Shown: piece by piece, positions 43,187-54,416 of the stretch | How the letters are laid out: every line of letters starts with the position of its first letter | How positions within the stretch are numbered: the first letter of the stretch is position 1 | NCBI GenBank assembly: GCA_903905455.1 | Contig: CAIVGN010000224.1 | Coordinates: 31,839-95,838, forward strand | From: an uncultured Archangium sp. | GTDB lineage: Bacteria > Myxococcota > Myxococcia > Myxococcales > Myxococcaceae | Reading direction: 5' to 3' | Length of the DNA stretch: 64,000 bases | Program-made: the position numbers and the translations under genes | Notes under the pieces: generated by a model | The model's database searches: none | Told to the model about the DNA's origin: nothing | What the model saw: only the letters and a program-made list of their open reading frames with translations

Positions 43187-43972
43187 TCAGCGGTAGACGA
43201 ACTTCACCTTCTCGGAGCAGATGAAGTACTCGTCACCGTCTTCGATCTTGCGGCGCTTGATGCGCTGCTTGTTGAACCAGGTGCCGTTCGACGAGCCGAG
43301 GTCTTCGAGGAAGAACTCGCCGGCGTCGCGAACGATGACCGCGTGTTCCCGCGAGACCTTGCCGGAGTTGATCACGAAGTCGCAGTGCTTGCCGCGGCCG
43401 ATGACGAAGCGTTCCTTGGCGATGCGGTCGAGCTCACCGCCCTCGAGCATCATGTACAGCGCGGGGGCGCCACCGGCCTCGCCGCCCATGTCCACGTCGA
43501 CCTCGGCGCCGTCATCGGAGCTCTGGTCCATCGACTGGTCGGGGGCGGGCTGGTTGTTCTGGTTCTTCGACTTGATGAGGCGCTCGAGCTCGGCGGCGGT
43601 CTCGAGCACGCGCTCCTGCACCTCGCGGCGCACCGGGTCGTCGTCCATCGCGCCCTGAGACTGCTGCTGCTGCTGGGGCGGAGGCGGCGCGACCTGCTTG
43701 AGCATCGGGGGCGCCGCCGGGGCAGGAGCCGCCCTCGGTGCGGGCGCGGGCCTCGCGGCAGCGGCGGCCGGAGCCGGCTTCTGCGCCCCACCGACCGCAC
43801 TCGCTCCAGCTGCGGAGTCGAGGAAGCCGTTGAGGCGGGCGAACATGAACATCGCCTGGTTGATCAACGCGTCACGATCGCTCCCCATCTGCGACGCCAT
43901 CTCTTCGAAGGCGCCCCAGATGTGATCGGCGATTTGCACTTTGCGTGCGGGGCGGCTGCTCGGATCCATCAT
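43187..43972 (-). CDS. Ribbon-helix-helix-like/FHA fusion protein
   Basis: The 261-residue protein begins with about 45 residues (KVQIADHIWGAFEEMASQMG and DALINQAMFMFARLNGF) that look like a ribbon-helix-helix DNA-binding unit. A Pro/Ala-rich linker with five Gln in a row follows, then a short coiled coil (EVQERVLETAAELERLIKS), then an FHA domain at the C-terminus (IGRGKHCDFVI, VSREHAVI, SSNGTWFNKQRI). The first of three FHA genes in the Tad-like cluster, it may couple phosphorylation to transcription. Role inferred only. ATG 43972. Confidence 0.78.
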   Translation of the reverse strand: MMDPSSRPARKVQIADHIWGAFEEMASQMGSDRDALINQAMFMFARLNGFLDSAAGASAVGGAQKPAPAAAAARPAPAPRAAPAPAAPPMLKQVAPPPPQQQQQSQGAMDDDPVRREVQERVLETAAELERLIKSKNQNNQPAPDQSMDQSSDDGAEVDVDMGGEAGGAPALYMMLEGGELDRIAKERFVIGRGKHCDFVINSGKVSREHAVIVRDAGEFFLEDLGSSNGTWFNKQRIKRRKIEDGDEYFICSEKVKFVYR

Positions 43973-44041
43973 GGAGTGAACTCGTAACCCTTCGTTCGCG
44001 GGGACACCGAAACAGTACCAGCCATTTCAGACACCACCAAA

Positions 44042-46222
44042 CTACCGGTAGCAGGCAGCGCCATCAGTCCCCGTCAGGGCCGTGCCGCCCGAGCGCGTCA
44101 GCGACTGGCTGATCTCAGCGACGCCGTTGCCCGAGGGGACCACCGCGAAGGTGCTCCAGGCGAAGGTGGCCTCGGTCTTCCCCGTGAGATTCACCGGCGC
44201 CAGCATGATGCCCAGGTTCCCGAACACCACCTGGGAAATCAGCTGCGACGAGCACTTGGTCAGCGCCGTGGTGTCGATGCGAACCTGAAGTGGGTTGATG
44301 TACGCCGTCAGGCTGAAGCTCAAGAAGGCGCCCTCCCCCGGAGGAATGGCGACGGGGATGGTGATGGTGAGCGCCGTGCGCGGCGCGCCGACCCCGAGAG
44401 GGATGAGGACCAGCGGGCGGTTGTAGGTGAACACGTCACCGGGGGCCGCCCGGCCCATGTAACCCTCGACGCCACCCGCGATGACCAGGGGCCTGGTGCC
44501 GCCCGAGCGCACCGAGAAGCGGGCGCGCTGGGCGCACTCGGCAGGCGACTGGTCGACCTCGATGAAGCCAGCGCCGATGGAGGTCACCACCGCACGGCCA
44601 CACTCGGTGAAGCCGAGCGCGTCGGTGCCCACCTCGAAGCGCACGCTGTCACCCACCAGGGCGCGAACCTCGAAGCCGCCGGTCGCGAGGCGCGTCCCGT
44701 CAGCCGCCGTGGTGCCCAGGCCCACCAGCCCGGGGAGCTGCGCCCGGTTGGCGACGACCATTTCCTGGGTGGCGAGGTAGCCGTCGGAGATGTCGAACTT
44801 CCAGTCCCCGAGGTCGGTCACGCTGATGGTCGGCGTGCGGTAGGTCAGGTCGAGATCGAGCGGCGAGTTGACGGTCGCGGTGACCAGCGTTCCGATCGAG
44901 CCGCCGTCGGCGGTCACGAAGCTCTCCCCTCCGTCGGGCAGCGTGCCGGGCGTGCGAACCAGGGCGCTGGTGATCGTCGAGCGCCGGGCATCGAAGTCGA
45001 TGACCGTGCCGCGGTCCCCGCTGAAGTAGGTGATGTAGCCGTCGGAGCTCGCGAAGGCCCCGAGTTCGGCGTAGCTCACCTGGCCCAACGTCAGCGACGA
45101 GCCGGCGTCGACGAGCGACTCCTGGCTCTGCTGGACCACGCCGTCCTGGCCGATGGTGAGGCCGGTGATCAGCGCGTCAGACTCGCGCAGGGCGCCGAAG
45201 GCTTCGCCGACGGCGTTCTTCGGCTCGGCGAAGCCGCCGGACGCGGTGGCCGTGGCCAGGTCGACGGCGACGACGCCGCCGCACTGGGGGCCGCCGCAGG
45301 CCACCTCGTCGAGCAGACCGTAGATCCGGCTGGTGACGGCGCCCGCCGCGAACTTGCGGATGGGCCCCTTGAACGCCAGCGGCACGTGCCGCCCCGTCGA
45401 GGGCTCGAAGAGGAACGACTCGCCGACGACGGTGGGGCTGGCGCGGGTCGCCAGCGCCAGGCACGCCTCGGCCGCGCAGAACGGCGCGCCATCGACCACG
45501 CGACCGGGTAGCGGGGCCACCACCAGCAGCGCGGCGATGGGGGCGCGATCGATGATCGCGATGCGCGTGAAGCGCACGGTGCCGGCGGCGATCTGCGCCT
45601 CCAGCTCCGCGGCGTTGGTGCTCAGGGTGGCGCGGTAGAGGTTCGCCTCCGCGCCGTCCCAGGTCGAGACGAACAGCTGGGTGGTCGCCGGCAACCGCTG
45701 ATCGGCGCCGACCTGCAGCGCCGCGCCGAGGGCCGTCACCGGAGCGGGCACGGGCAGCGGCCCGCCGCCGATCTGGCGACGACCGGTGACGCTGACCACG
45801 CTGACCTCCGAGCCGCCGCCGCGAGCCGCGAAGACGTAGCGACCGGTCACGCGCGCGCCGTGGCTGTTTCGCCCCTCGTCGGTGGCGAGCATCGTGGGGC
45901 GGTTGAGCACGGGGATCGAGAGCGTTTCGAGGGGGTTGGGCGCGCGCATGAAGCCGCGGCCGATCACGCCTTCCTTGTAGAGCTCGAGCACGCGCAGCTC
46001 GTTGGTGTCAGCCGAGGTGACGAAGAGGTAGCGCGAGGGAACGCCGTTGATCTCCATCAGCACGCCGCCGTCGAAGTCGAGGCGGGCCACGGTGCCATCG
46101 CCGGCCTCCTGGTCGACGAACACCAGGTCGTGGGTGCCGATGAGGTTGGCGGTGGTGGCGCTGGTGGCCGAAGTGCAGCCGGCGAGCGCCGCGAGAAGTC
46201 CAAACGAGAGCCACGTCTTCAC
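44042..46222 (-). CDS. Large lipoprotein, unknown
   Basis: The 726-residue protein starts at GTG 46222, overlapping the previous stop (GTGA), with signal VKTWLSFGLLAALAGC and lipobox AAGC-like (Cys16). The mature part looks like beta-propeller repeats at the N-terminal half (RYLFVTSADTNELRVLELY, QLFVSTWDGAEANLYR) and beta-sandwich in the rest; a few Cys occur (CAAEACLAL, CGGPQCGG). I do not recognise a family. It is the fourth gene of a glyQ-glyS-lipoprotein-lipoprotein run. Its 3' end is 69 nt from the RHH-FHA gene. Confidence 0.75.
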   Translation of the reverse strand: MKTWLSFGLLAALAGCTSATSATTANLIGTHDLVFVDQEAGDGTVARLDFDGGVLMEINGVPSRYLFVTSADTNELRVLELYKEGVIGRGFMRAPNPLETLSIPVLNRPTMLATDEGRNSHGARVTGRYVFAARGGGSEVSVVSVTGRRQIGGGPLPVPAPVTALGAALQVGADQRLPATTQLFVSTWDGAEANLYRATLSTNAAELEAQIAAGTVRFTRIAIIDRAPIAALLVVAPLPGRVVDGAPFCAAEACLALATRASPTVVGESFLFEPSTGRHVPLAFKGPIRKFAAGAVTSRIYGLLDEVACGGPQCGGVVAVDLATATASGGFAEPKNAVGEAFGALRESDALITGLTIGQDGVVQQSQESLVDAGSSLTLGQVSYAELGAFASSDGYITYFSGDRGTVIDFDARRSTITSALVRTPGTLPDGGESFVTADGGSIGTLVTATVNSPLDLDLTYRTPTISVTDLGDWKFDISDGYLATQEMVVANRAQLPGLVGLGTTAADGTRLATGGFEVRALVGDSVRFEVGTDALGFTECGRAVVTSIGAGFIEVDQSPAECAQRARFSVRSGGTRPLVIAGGVEGYMGRAAPGDVFTYNRPLVLIPLGVGAPRTALTITIPVAIPPGEGAFLSFSLTAYINPLQVRIDTTALTKCSSQLISQVVFGNLGIMLAPVNLTGKTEATFAWSTFAVVPSGNGVAEISQSLTRSGGTALTGTDGAACYR

Positions 46223-47673
46223 TGCGTCACCTTCGTCGCCAGGCAGCCGGGCGAGTTGACGCCTCGGGTCAGGCACAGTTGCTGGGCCCCGAGGTGCGCC
46301 ACGAGGCGCGCCCCCTGGGGACGGTTCAAGTCGGGCACGTCGATGACGGCGATGCGGCCGTCGCCGAAGTTGCTGGCGTAGATGCGCGCCGCGGTGCCGC
46401 GGGTGTCGACGGCCAGCCCGTACGGCTGCACGCCCACGGCGGAGACCAGCGACACGAGATCGCCCACGTCGGCGTCGTACACGGCGACGCTGCCACCCGA
46501 GGTGCAGGTGACGGCGACGAGATCGCCCCGCCCGGCGCGGGGGATCACCGCGGCCTGGTTGGGGGCGTCGCACAAAGACACGCTGCGCACGAGGCTCAGG
46601 CTGGGGGTAGCCGAGTCGGGGTTGTTGATGTTGAGCACCAGCAGCGTGTCGGGCACGCGGCCCACCACGTAGAGCTGCTTGCCGTCGGACGAGAGCACCA
46701 CCGAGCGCGCGTCGGACACGCGGTAGATCGACTCGAGGCCCATGGTGTACGCGGTGCCATTGCGGTTGACGGCGCGCATCAGGTTGGGCTGCGGGTTCAA
46801 GATGCGGCCGGAGACCCAGGCCCAGTCCCCGCGCACGGCGACCGAGTTCGAGCCGCCGGGGCCGATGTCGATGAAGCTGCTCTCGCTGACCGCGAAGTTG
46901 TCGGAGTCGAGGCGCACCAGGTAGCCGCGGAAGTTCGTGGCGCTCAAGGTGGGCGAGTCGGCCTGGGTGATGTGCGTGAACCACACGTCGGCGAAGGGCT
47001 GGCCCTCGGCGTCGACGCACTTGTTCGCGGTGCAGGCCCGGCCACAGTCGGCGGTGCCCGCCGGGCAGCAGTCGCCAGGCGCGTTGCAGGTGCGCTGCGC
47101 CACGGCGACGCCGTAGGGAGAAGGTGCGCGCGGCACGCCGGTGGTCGACTGCTCGAACTCCCGCGGGGTGAGCGAGGGGCCGGCGAAGGTGCAGTTCTGC
47201 CCTTCCCCGCCGCCGAGGCAGCTCATGGAAGGCACGCCGCTGGCGTCGACGGTGGCGAGCGCCTGGTACACGCGCATGCCCTCGGACCGGGTGGGCACGT
47301 AGATGCGGTGGCCCCCGTTGACCGGGAGCACCGCGAGCTCACCCGAGAAGCTGGCGATCTGCACCGTCTGGGCGTCCGTCATCCCCAGCTCGGGGATCTC
47401 CAACACCTTGTCGACCGGGGTGCCCAGCGCGGGGAGCGTGGGCAGGCCATCGAGCGAGAGCGTGTTGATCGAGCCGGTGGCGTAGCGCTTGTCGAAGTTC
47501 GCGTTGGCGACGAAGAGCACGCCCTCGGTCTTCCCCGGCACGTCCACGTGGGCGATGCCCGTGGGGAAGTAGAACTGGGTGGGCGGAGGCCCGCTGGTGC
47601 TCGAGGAGTTGGAGCAGGCCGCCAGGAAAAGCACGACCAGGGACGAAAGGAGACGGGGCATGGGGCGCTTCAC
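46219..47673 (-). CDS. Beta-propeller-like lipoprotein
   Basis: The 484-residue lipoprotein (SLVVLFLAACS; Cys20 from the GTG start) has repeated YncE-like motifs (FYFPTGIAHVDVPGKTEG, LYVVGRVPDTLLVLNIN, YGLAVDTRGTAARIYASNF, GRIAVIDVPDL) typical of six- or seven-bladed propellers, plus a Cys cluster around CCPAGTADCGRACTANKC. The GTG at 47673 overlaps the stop of glyS; ATG 47661 is an alternative start. It is the first lipoprotein of a coupled pair after glyS, perhaps a surface binder; its target is unknown. Confidence 0.78.
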   Translation of the reverse strand: MKRPMPRLLSSLVVLFLAACSNSSSTSGPPPTQFYFPTGIAHVDVPGKTEGVLFVANANFDKRYATGSINTLSLDGLPTLPALGTPVDKVLEIPELGMTDAQTVQIASFSGELAVLPVNGGHRIYVPTRSEGMRVYQALATVDASGVPSMSCLGGGEGQNCTFAGPSLTPREFEQSTTGVPRAPSPYGVAVAQRTCNAPGDCCPAGTADCGRACTANKCVDAEGQPFADVWFTHITQADSPTLSATNFRGYLVRLDSDNFAVSESSFIDIGPGGSNSVAVRGDWAWVSGRILNPQPNLMRAVNRNGTAYTMGLESIYRVSDARSVVLSSDGKQLYVVGRVPDTLLVLNINNPDSATPSLSLVRSVSLCDAPNQAAVIPRAGRGDLVAVTCTSGGSVAVYDADVGDLVSLVSAVGVQPYGLAVDTRGTAARIYASNFGDGRIAVIDVPDLNRPQGARLVAHLGAQQLCLTRGVNSPGCLATKVTQ

Positions 47674-49761
47674 GACTCGGCCTGGATCTTCGAGAAGTCG
47701 GCGACGTTGCCGAACAGCCCGCCGATCTCCATGAGGAGCCGCACGCGGTTCTCGCGCAGCGACTGGTCTTCGGCCATCACCATCACCTTGTCGAAGAACG
47801 CGTCGACGAAGGGCTTGAGCGGCACCACCTTGGCCATCGCGCCCGAATAGTCGTCGGCCGTCACCAGCGCCAGCACCGCGCTGCTCACGGCGGCGACCTC
47901 GGCGTGCAGCACCTTCTCGGGGTCGTCGGTGAGCTTCGAGGGGTCGACCGGGGCTCGCGTCACGTCCTTCGCCTGCTTCTCGACGATGTTCGCCACGCGC
48001 TTGAAGGTCGCCGCGAGGGCCGCGAAGTCGGGGCGGCTCACGTAGGCGGAGATCGCCTCGAGCCGCAGCTGCGCGGCCACGAGATCGTCGAAGCCGGTCG
48101 CGAGTACCGCCTCGACCACGTCGGCGCGGTGCGCCTCGCGCCAGGTGGACTCGAGCCGGCCGCGGAAGAACTCGAGCAACTGCTCACGCACCGGGGCCTC
48201 GCCCTGCTTCTTCTTCACGTCCACCAGCTTGCCCTCGAGCAGCTTGAGGGACTCGTCGATGGCCGCGCCCAGGCTGAAGCGGTAGCCGCGCGCGGTGACG
48301 ATGCGGATGAAGGTGATCGCCGCGCGTCGCAGCGCGAAGTCGTCCTTCGCGCCCGTGGGCTTCTTGCCGATGCCGAAGAGGCCGCACAGCGAGTCGAGAC
48401 GATCGCCCAGGCCGATGATTGCGCCGGCGTCCTGGGTGGGCAGGCCGTCACCGGCGCCGCGCGGCAGGTAGTGCTCGAAGATCGCCAGCGCGACCTCCTT
48501 CGGCTCCTGGTCGTGGAGCGCGTACTCGCGGCCCATCACGCCCTGGAGCTCGGGGAACTCGCCGACCATGCCGGTGTTGAGGTCCGCCTTGCAGAGGGTC
48601 GCGGCGCGCTCGATGGTCGAGAGCGAGGCCGCCTTGCCGGCCGCGTTCGCCAGCCACACCGAGAGCGCGCGAATGCGGTCGGTCTTCTCGGCCATGCTGC
48701 CGAGGCGGTCGATCCACGAGCGACGGTGCAGCTTGGGCAGCCGGTCGACCAGGGGGGAGCGCCGGTCTTCGTCGAAGAAGAAGCGCCCGTCGGTGAGCCG
48801 CGCGCGCAGCACGCGCTCGTAGCCCTTGATGGACAGCTTCTCGTCCTTCACAGGGGTGTTCGACACCGCGATGAACTTGGGCAGCACCTTGCCCTTCGCG
48901 TCGGTGAGCGTGAAGTAGCGCTGGTGGCTCTTCATTTCCTGGATGAGGACCTCGGGCGGCAGGTCGAGGTGGCGCTCTTCGAAGGTGCCGACTACCGGGC
49001 TCGGCTGCTCGACGAGGTTGACCACCTGCTCCACCAGGGCGTCGTCCTGCAGCACCGTGCCGCCGGCCTTCTGGGCCGCGGCGGCGATGCGCTCGACCAT
49101 CAGCGCGCGACGCTTCTCGATGTCGGCGATGACGTTCGCCTTCTCCAGCGCGCCTTCGTAGTCGGCAGGCTTCGCCAGGGTGATGGGCGCAGGAGAGAGG
49201 AAGCGGTGGCCGCGGGTGACCCGGCCGCTCTTCACGTCGGAGAACGTGACGGGGATCACCTCGGTGCCGAGCAGCGCGACGATCCACTGCAGCGGGCGGC
49301 CGAAGGTCTGCTCCACGTCGCCCCAGCGCATCTGCTTGGCGAAGTTGATCTTGCGGGTGCAGAGGTTGAGCACGTCGGAGAGCAGCTCGAAGGTGCGGCG
49401 GCCCTTCTCTTCGACGGTGGCCACCAGGTACTCGCCCTTGGGCGTGGTGACGCGCTTCAACTGGTCGACGGGCAGCTTCACGCTCTCGGCGAACTTGATC
49501 GCCGGGACCTTCGGCGTGGTGCCGTCAGCCTCGAAGGCCGCCTTGAGCGAGGGGCCCTGCACTTCCCTGGTCACGTCGTCGGTCATCTCGGCGACGTCGC
49601 TGACCAGCAGCGCGACGCGGCGCGGGGTGCCGAAGCGGCGAATGGCGCCGTGCTTGATGTTCAGCGCGACGCACTGTTCCTTGAAGTTCTTCTCGATGTC
49701 GTCGAGCGCCGGCACCACGAAGCGTGCGGGGAGCTCTTCGGCGCCCAGTTCGAAGAGGAGC

Positions 49762-49769
<8 letters not shown>
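47670..49769 (-). CDS. glyS: Glycyl-tRNA synthetase beta subunit
   Basis: The 699-residue beta subunit of the alpha2beta2 glycyl-tRNA synthetase. Landmarks are [15 protein letters not shown] at the N-terminus, [56 protein letters not shown] segment and a C-terminal anticodon-binding helical domain. It binds tRNA-Gly; the alpha subunit carries the catalytic site. GTG 49769 overlaps glyQ by 8 nt. A lipoprotein gene overlaps its stop, an unusual arrangement. Confidence 0.97.
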
Positions 49770-50745
<976 letters not shown>

Positions 50746-50755
50746 GGCGGCGCGC

Positions 50756-50784
50756 ACCGTACAGGTGGAGCCCCTGCCCTTCAA
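50756..50784 (-). promoter_or_regulatory. Candidate promoter of glyQS operon
   Basis: On the minus strand TTGAAG (50784-50779), a 17-nt spacer and TACGGT (50761-50756) resemble a sigma-70 promoter. A start 6-8 nt downstream would leave only a few nt before the glyQ ATG at 50745, so a leaderless or near-leaderless mRNA is possible. Confidence 0.35.
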
Positions 50785-50795
50785 CGACCGATCTC

Positions 50796-52976
50796 TTAAG
50801 GCGCCAGGGGGAGCGAACTGACGTCGACTCCGCGCATTTCGTTGGTCTTTCCCGCCTCGATGGTGGCGGAGAGCAGGCGCGACTTGCCGTCGCCGTCGAT
50901 GACCACCAGCTTGTGCACCCCGGCCTCGAGGGGCACCTTGACGAAGGGCGTCGAGCCCAGCGCGTCGCCGTCGAGCAGCACGTTGGCCGCCGAGGGGTTG
51001 ATGGTGCGCAGGCTGAAGTAGCCGAGGGCCGCCGCCTTGGCCCCCTTCACGTCACGCACCACCTCGACCGTGCCCTCGCCCGGGGCCTTCTTGTTCTTCT
51101 GCCGGTCGGCCACCAGGTGCTTGAGGTCGTCGATCTGCTTCTGGAGATCGTCGATCTTCTTGCTGTTCGAGGCGCCGGTCGCCTGGCCCTGCTGGGCGGT
51201 GAGCTTGAGCGAGCGCTGCTCGGCCTCGAGGTAGTCGAGCTGCTTCAGGTCCGCCTCGAGGGCCGCGAGCATCGACTGGCGCTCGGGGTCGTTCATCGCC
51301 GCCTCGATGTCGGCCTGGCGCTTCTTCTCCGCCTCCGCCTCGGCCTTCTGCTTTTCCTTCTCGAGCAGCCAGGCCGGCTTCACCACGTCGGGGTCCGTGG
51401 GCGCGTCGAGGGCGAGCTTCTTGGGGCCGGTGTCCACCACCGGGGGCGGTTCCTGCAACGCCTGGAACTGCGCCTTGAGCGGCCCGGCGACGACGGCCCA
51501 GCCCAGGCCACCGAGGATCAAGAGCAGCACCAGCACCGCGAGCACCCCACCCAGGCCACCCTTCTTCGGGGCCGGCGGCGGAGGCTCGGGAGGCGCCACG
51601 GCGACCGGCGGCTTCGGCGCCGAGGTCACCGGCGGCAGGCGCATCTGCGACTTCGCCCGCGGAGGCAGGGTGGCGTCGAGGTCTTCCTTCGGCGGCGCCT
51701 GGGGCGATCTCGAGCTGGGGCGCACCGTGTCTTCGTCACCCGAGGGCACCCGGGGCAACCGCGCCGACGAGCGGCTGGCCACGGGCGGGAGGCTGCGCGC
51801 CGAGCCGGTGGCCTTCGTTTCTTTGGTGCCCACGCGAGGCAGCTTCTGGCTCGAGGCCCCGGGGTTGAGGCCCGGCCGCGGGCTGGGCGTCACGTTGGCG
51901 CGGATCTTCTTCGGGGTCTTCGGCTGGTCGACCTCGCGCTCGTCGGTGGTGAGGCCCGCGACGACCTTCTTCATCTGCGCCTGGTCCGCGCTGCTGTCGT
52001 TGGCCACCTCGAGCAACGAGCGGGTGATGGCGATCTTGTCTTCGAAGAGCTGGCCCATGAACTCGGCCACCTGCTCGTCTTCGAAGATCTCGGGGCAGGC
52101 CTGCTCGATGGCGCGGGACAGCTCGCGGCCGGTGGCGAAGCGCTGCTCCCGCTTCTTCGAGAGACCCTTCATCACCACCGCCGAAAGCTCGGGGCTCACG
52201 TACGGGTTCTGGACCGTGGGCGGGGCCACGTCGCCGTCGACGATCTTCAGCATCATCGCCGCGTCGGTGGGCGCGGTGAACAGGCGCTCGCCGGCCAGCA
52301 GCTCGTGCAGCATCACCGAGGCGGCGAAGAGATCGGTGCGCCCGTCGAGGGGCTCGTTGCGCACCTGCTCGGGCGACATGTACCCCGAGGTGCCCTTGAC
52401 GATGCCGACCTGGGTGCGGTTCAGGCGGCCCCGGGCCTTGGCGATGCCGAAGTCGATGACCTTGACCTGGCCCGTCCAGCTCATCATCACGTTCTTCGGG
52501 CTGACGTCGCGGTGCACCACGCCCATCGGCTGGCCGGTGGGGTCGGTGAAGTGATGCGCGTAGTGGAGCCCCAGGGCGACGTCGCGAATGACACGCGCGG
52601 CGAAGCCCACCGGCACGGGCAGCTCGCGCTTGGCGGCGCGCTTGATGGTCTGCTCGAGGTTCTGGCCGGCGATGAACTCCATGGCCAGGTACAGCTCGTC
52701 GCGCTCTTCGCCGAGATCGAAGACCTGGCCGATGTTCGCGTTGTTGAAGGCCGCGGTGATGCGCGCCTCGTCCAGGAACATCTTCACGAACGAGTCGTCG
52801 GCCTTCACGTCCGGCAGGATCTGCTTGAGGGCGACGAACTTCTTGAACCCGCCCGGGCCGGGCAAGTAAGCGAGGAAGAGCTCAGCCATCCCGCCCACGG
52901 ACAGGCGCGTGATGATCTCGTACTTCCCGACGCGTCGGCCTCGATCGAGGTCTGATGATGAACTCGCCGAAGGCAT
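50796..52976 (-). CDS. Transmembrane Ser/Thr kinase with C-terminal PEGA-like domain
   Basis: The 726-residue protein has a kinase domain at about 18-290 with loop [10 protein letters not shown] (first Gly is Ser), ALKQI lysine, HRDVSPKNV and IDFGIA. A Pro/Ser/Arg-rich linker (about 330-465) leads to a membrane helix at 474-498 ([20 protein letters not shown]), then a periplasmic coiled coil ([19 protein letters not shown]) and a PEGA-like end domain ([21 protein letters not shown]). ATG 52976. It may sense the envelope and signal to FHA proteins. The distance to the FHA cluster is about 7 kb, so linkage is speculative. Confidence 0.9.
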   Translation of the reverse strand: MPSASSSSDLDRGRRVGKYEIITRLSVGGMAELFLAYLPGPGGFKKFVALKQILPDVKADDSFVKMFLDEARITAAFNNANIGQVFDLGEERDELYLAMEFIAGQNLEQTIKRAAKRELPVPVGFAARVIRDVALGLHYAHHFTDPTGQPMGVVHRDVSPKNVMMSWTGQVKVIDFGIAKARGRLNRTQVGIVKGTSGYMSPEQVRNEPLDGRTDLFAASVMLHELLAGERLFTAPTDAAMMLKIVDGDVAPPTVQNPYVSPELSAVVMKGLSKKREQRFATGRELSRAIEQACPEIFEDEQVAEFMGQLFEDKIAITRSLLEVANDSSADQAQMKKVVAGLTTDEREVDQPKTPKKIRANVTPSPRPGLNPGASSQKLPRVGTKETKATGSARSLPPVASRSSARLPRVPSGDEDTVRPSSRSPQAPPKEDLDATLPPRAKSQMRLPPVTSAPKPPVAVAPPEPPPPAPKKGGLGGVLAVLVLLLILGGLGWAVVAGPLKAQFQALQEPPPVVDTGPKKLALDAPTDPDVVKPAWLLEKEKQKAEAEAEKKRQADIEAAMNDPERQSMLAALEADLKQLDYLEAEQRSLKLTAQQGQATGASNSKKIDDLQKQIDDLKHLVADRQKNKKAPGEGTVEVVRDVKGAKAAALGYFSLRTINPSAANVLLDGDALGSTPFVKVPLEAGVHKLVVIDGDGKSRLLSATIEAGKTNEMRGVDVSSLPLAP

Positions 52977-53002
52977 GGGTGCCGGGAGACTACCACCAGC
53001 TC

Positions 53003-54292
53003 TTATGGCGTCGTCATCTTCCAGAAGGCGTAGGGGCGCAGATCGCTGACCGGGCAGCGCGTCGTGCCCCAGGTGCCGCTGGACACGTTGAGGAAGTGGA
53101 ACGATTGGCTGCCAAGCGTCAGGTCCTGCTGGGCCCCGGGCAGCACCTCGACGCTCCGGGTCCCGCTGGTGAAGATCAGCGGGTAATACAAGAGCCTCCC
53201 GCACACGTCCTGGGTGCAGCCGACGGCGGTGGTCCCGTCGCTGACCACGAAGGGCGCCACGTCGGCGGGCTCGAGGGTACGCTGGTTCTGGGCCATGTCG
53301 GCGGCGAAGAGCACGTCGCCGGTCAGTGCGTCGCGCATCACGAAGGCCCGCGAGGGGTTGTCTTCGCCGTCATCGACCAGCAGCACCTTGACCTGCGCCC
53401 CACTCACCAGCGGCGCGCCGGTGCCGACGGGCATCTTGATCTGCACCCGGCCGGTCAGCAGCTCGCCCACCGCGGGCCCCGGCCGCGAGAACGCGAGGAT
53501 GAGGCTGTTCGACTGGTACACCGCCGAGATCAGGGTACCGGTGCCGGTGAACTGGCTGCCCTTGCTGCCCCGCGCGCCGAGCTCGAAGAAGCCCATGTTG
53601 TCGGGGTTGGCCACGGTGAGCACCCACTCCGCGCCGGTGGTGGGGAAGCTGTTGGCCGGGCAGCCGGTGGTGCAGGCGCCGTCGAAGCAGAGCTCGCCTG
53701 CCCCCTTGCACTCGGCGGTGCTGGCGCACGACGAGCCGATGGCCGGGCCGATCTCCACCTCGAGATCCTGCGGGCTGAACTGCCTGGTGGTGCAGGTCGA
53801 GAACTGAGAGGGGAACGGGCCGCGGCCCACGCCCGCGTCATCGAAGGGCACGCCGGCGGGCTGCTTCACGTTGAAGCACAGCTCGAGGGTGAAGGGCTCG
53901 TCGAGCGGCGCGTTCTGCTGGTCGAGGCACCCCTCGGCCCCGCAGTTGTTGAAGCCGGCGACCTGGACCACCCCGTCCCACGTGCGCTCGACCTTCCCGC
54001 CCGGGTCCACCCGGCGAATGGTGTCCACGCCGGCGTCGGGGCACGAGCAGCTGGTGCTGCAGATGTTGGTGCAGAAACGGCACTCGCAGGCGAGATCGTC
54101 GAAGCCGAAGAGCGTGCCCCCCACGTCGCGCTTCACGGTGAGGCCGAGCTTGCCGGAGGCGCTGTCGACGTAGATGGGCGAGCGCGTGCCGTTGGTGACG
54201 CGCAGGGTCACCGGCTGGGGCGACGGAGGGCTGCAATGACAGCCACTCACCGCGACACCGAGGAGCAGCAGAAGGAAGAGTGAGAGGCGCAT
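53003..54292 (-). CDS. Cys-rich lipoprotein, unknown
   Basis: The 429-residue lipoprotein (MRLSLFLLLLLGVAVSGC, Cys18) has Cys-dense stretches (CECRFCTNICSTSCSCPD, CASTAECKGAGELCFDGAC) and a beta-rich remainder (FELGARGSKGSQFTGTGT, VFVVSDGT-like segments). No family is recognised. ATG 54292 is chosen; ATG 54301 is possible. It is the divergent partner of a VWA lipoprotein gene, separated by 124 nt. Confidence 0.78.
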   Translation of the reverse strand: MRLSLFLLLLLGVAVSGCHCSPPSPQPVTLRVTNGTRSPIYVDSASGKLGLTVKRDVGGTLFGFDDLACECRFCTNICSTSCSCPDAGVDTIRRVDPGGKVERTWDGVVQVAGFNNCGAEGCLDQQNAPLDEPFTLELCFNVKQPAGVPFDDAGVGRGPFPSQFSTCTTRQFSPQDLEVEIGPAIGSSCASTAECKGAGELCFDGACTTGCPANSFPTTGAEWVLTVANPDNMGFFELGARGSKGSQFTGTGTLISAVYQSNSLILAFSRPGPAVGELLTGRVQIKMPVGTGAPLVSGAQVKVLLVDDGEDNPSRAFVMRDALTGDVLFAADMAQNQRTLEPADVAPFVVSDGTTAVGCTQDVCGRLLYYPLIFTSGTRSVEVLPGAQQDLTLGSQSFHFLNVSSGTWGTTRCPVSDLRPYAFWKMTTP

Positions 54293-54416
54293 GTCGGGCA
54301 TGAATGTCGTAGGCGGGAGGGCGGTGGAGCGCAATGGCCTCAATGAATGGAAGCGCCTGGGCGCTGCACCCAAGGCTTGCATGTGGAAGGCCACGTCCAC
54401 CAAGGTGCGAGGCGAG

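Noticed and set aside
46223..47020. N-terminal extension of the 44042-46222 lipoprotein
   Set aside because: The extension is antisense-like Arg/Gly/Leu-rich sequence within another gene; the GTG at 46222 with a lipoprotein signal is a better start.
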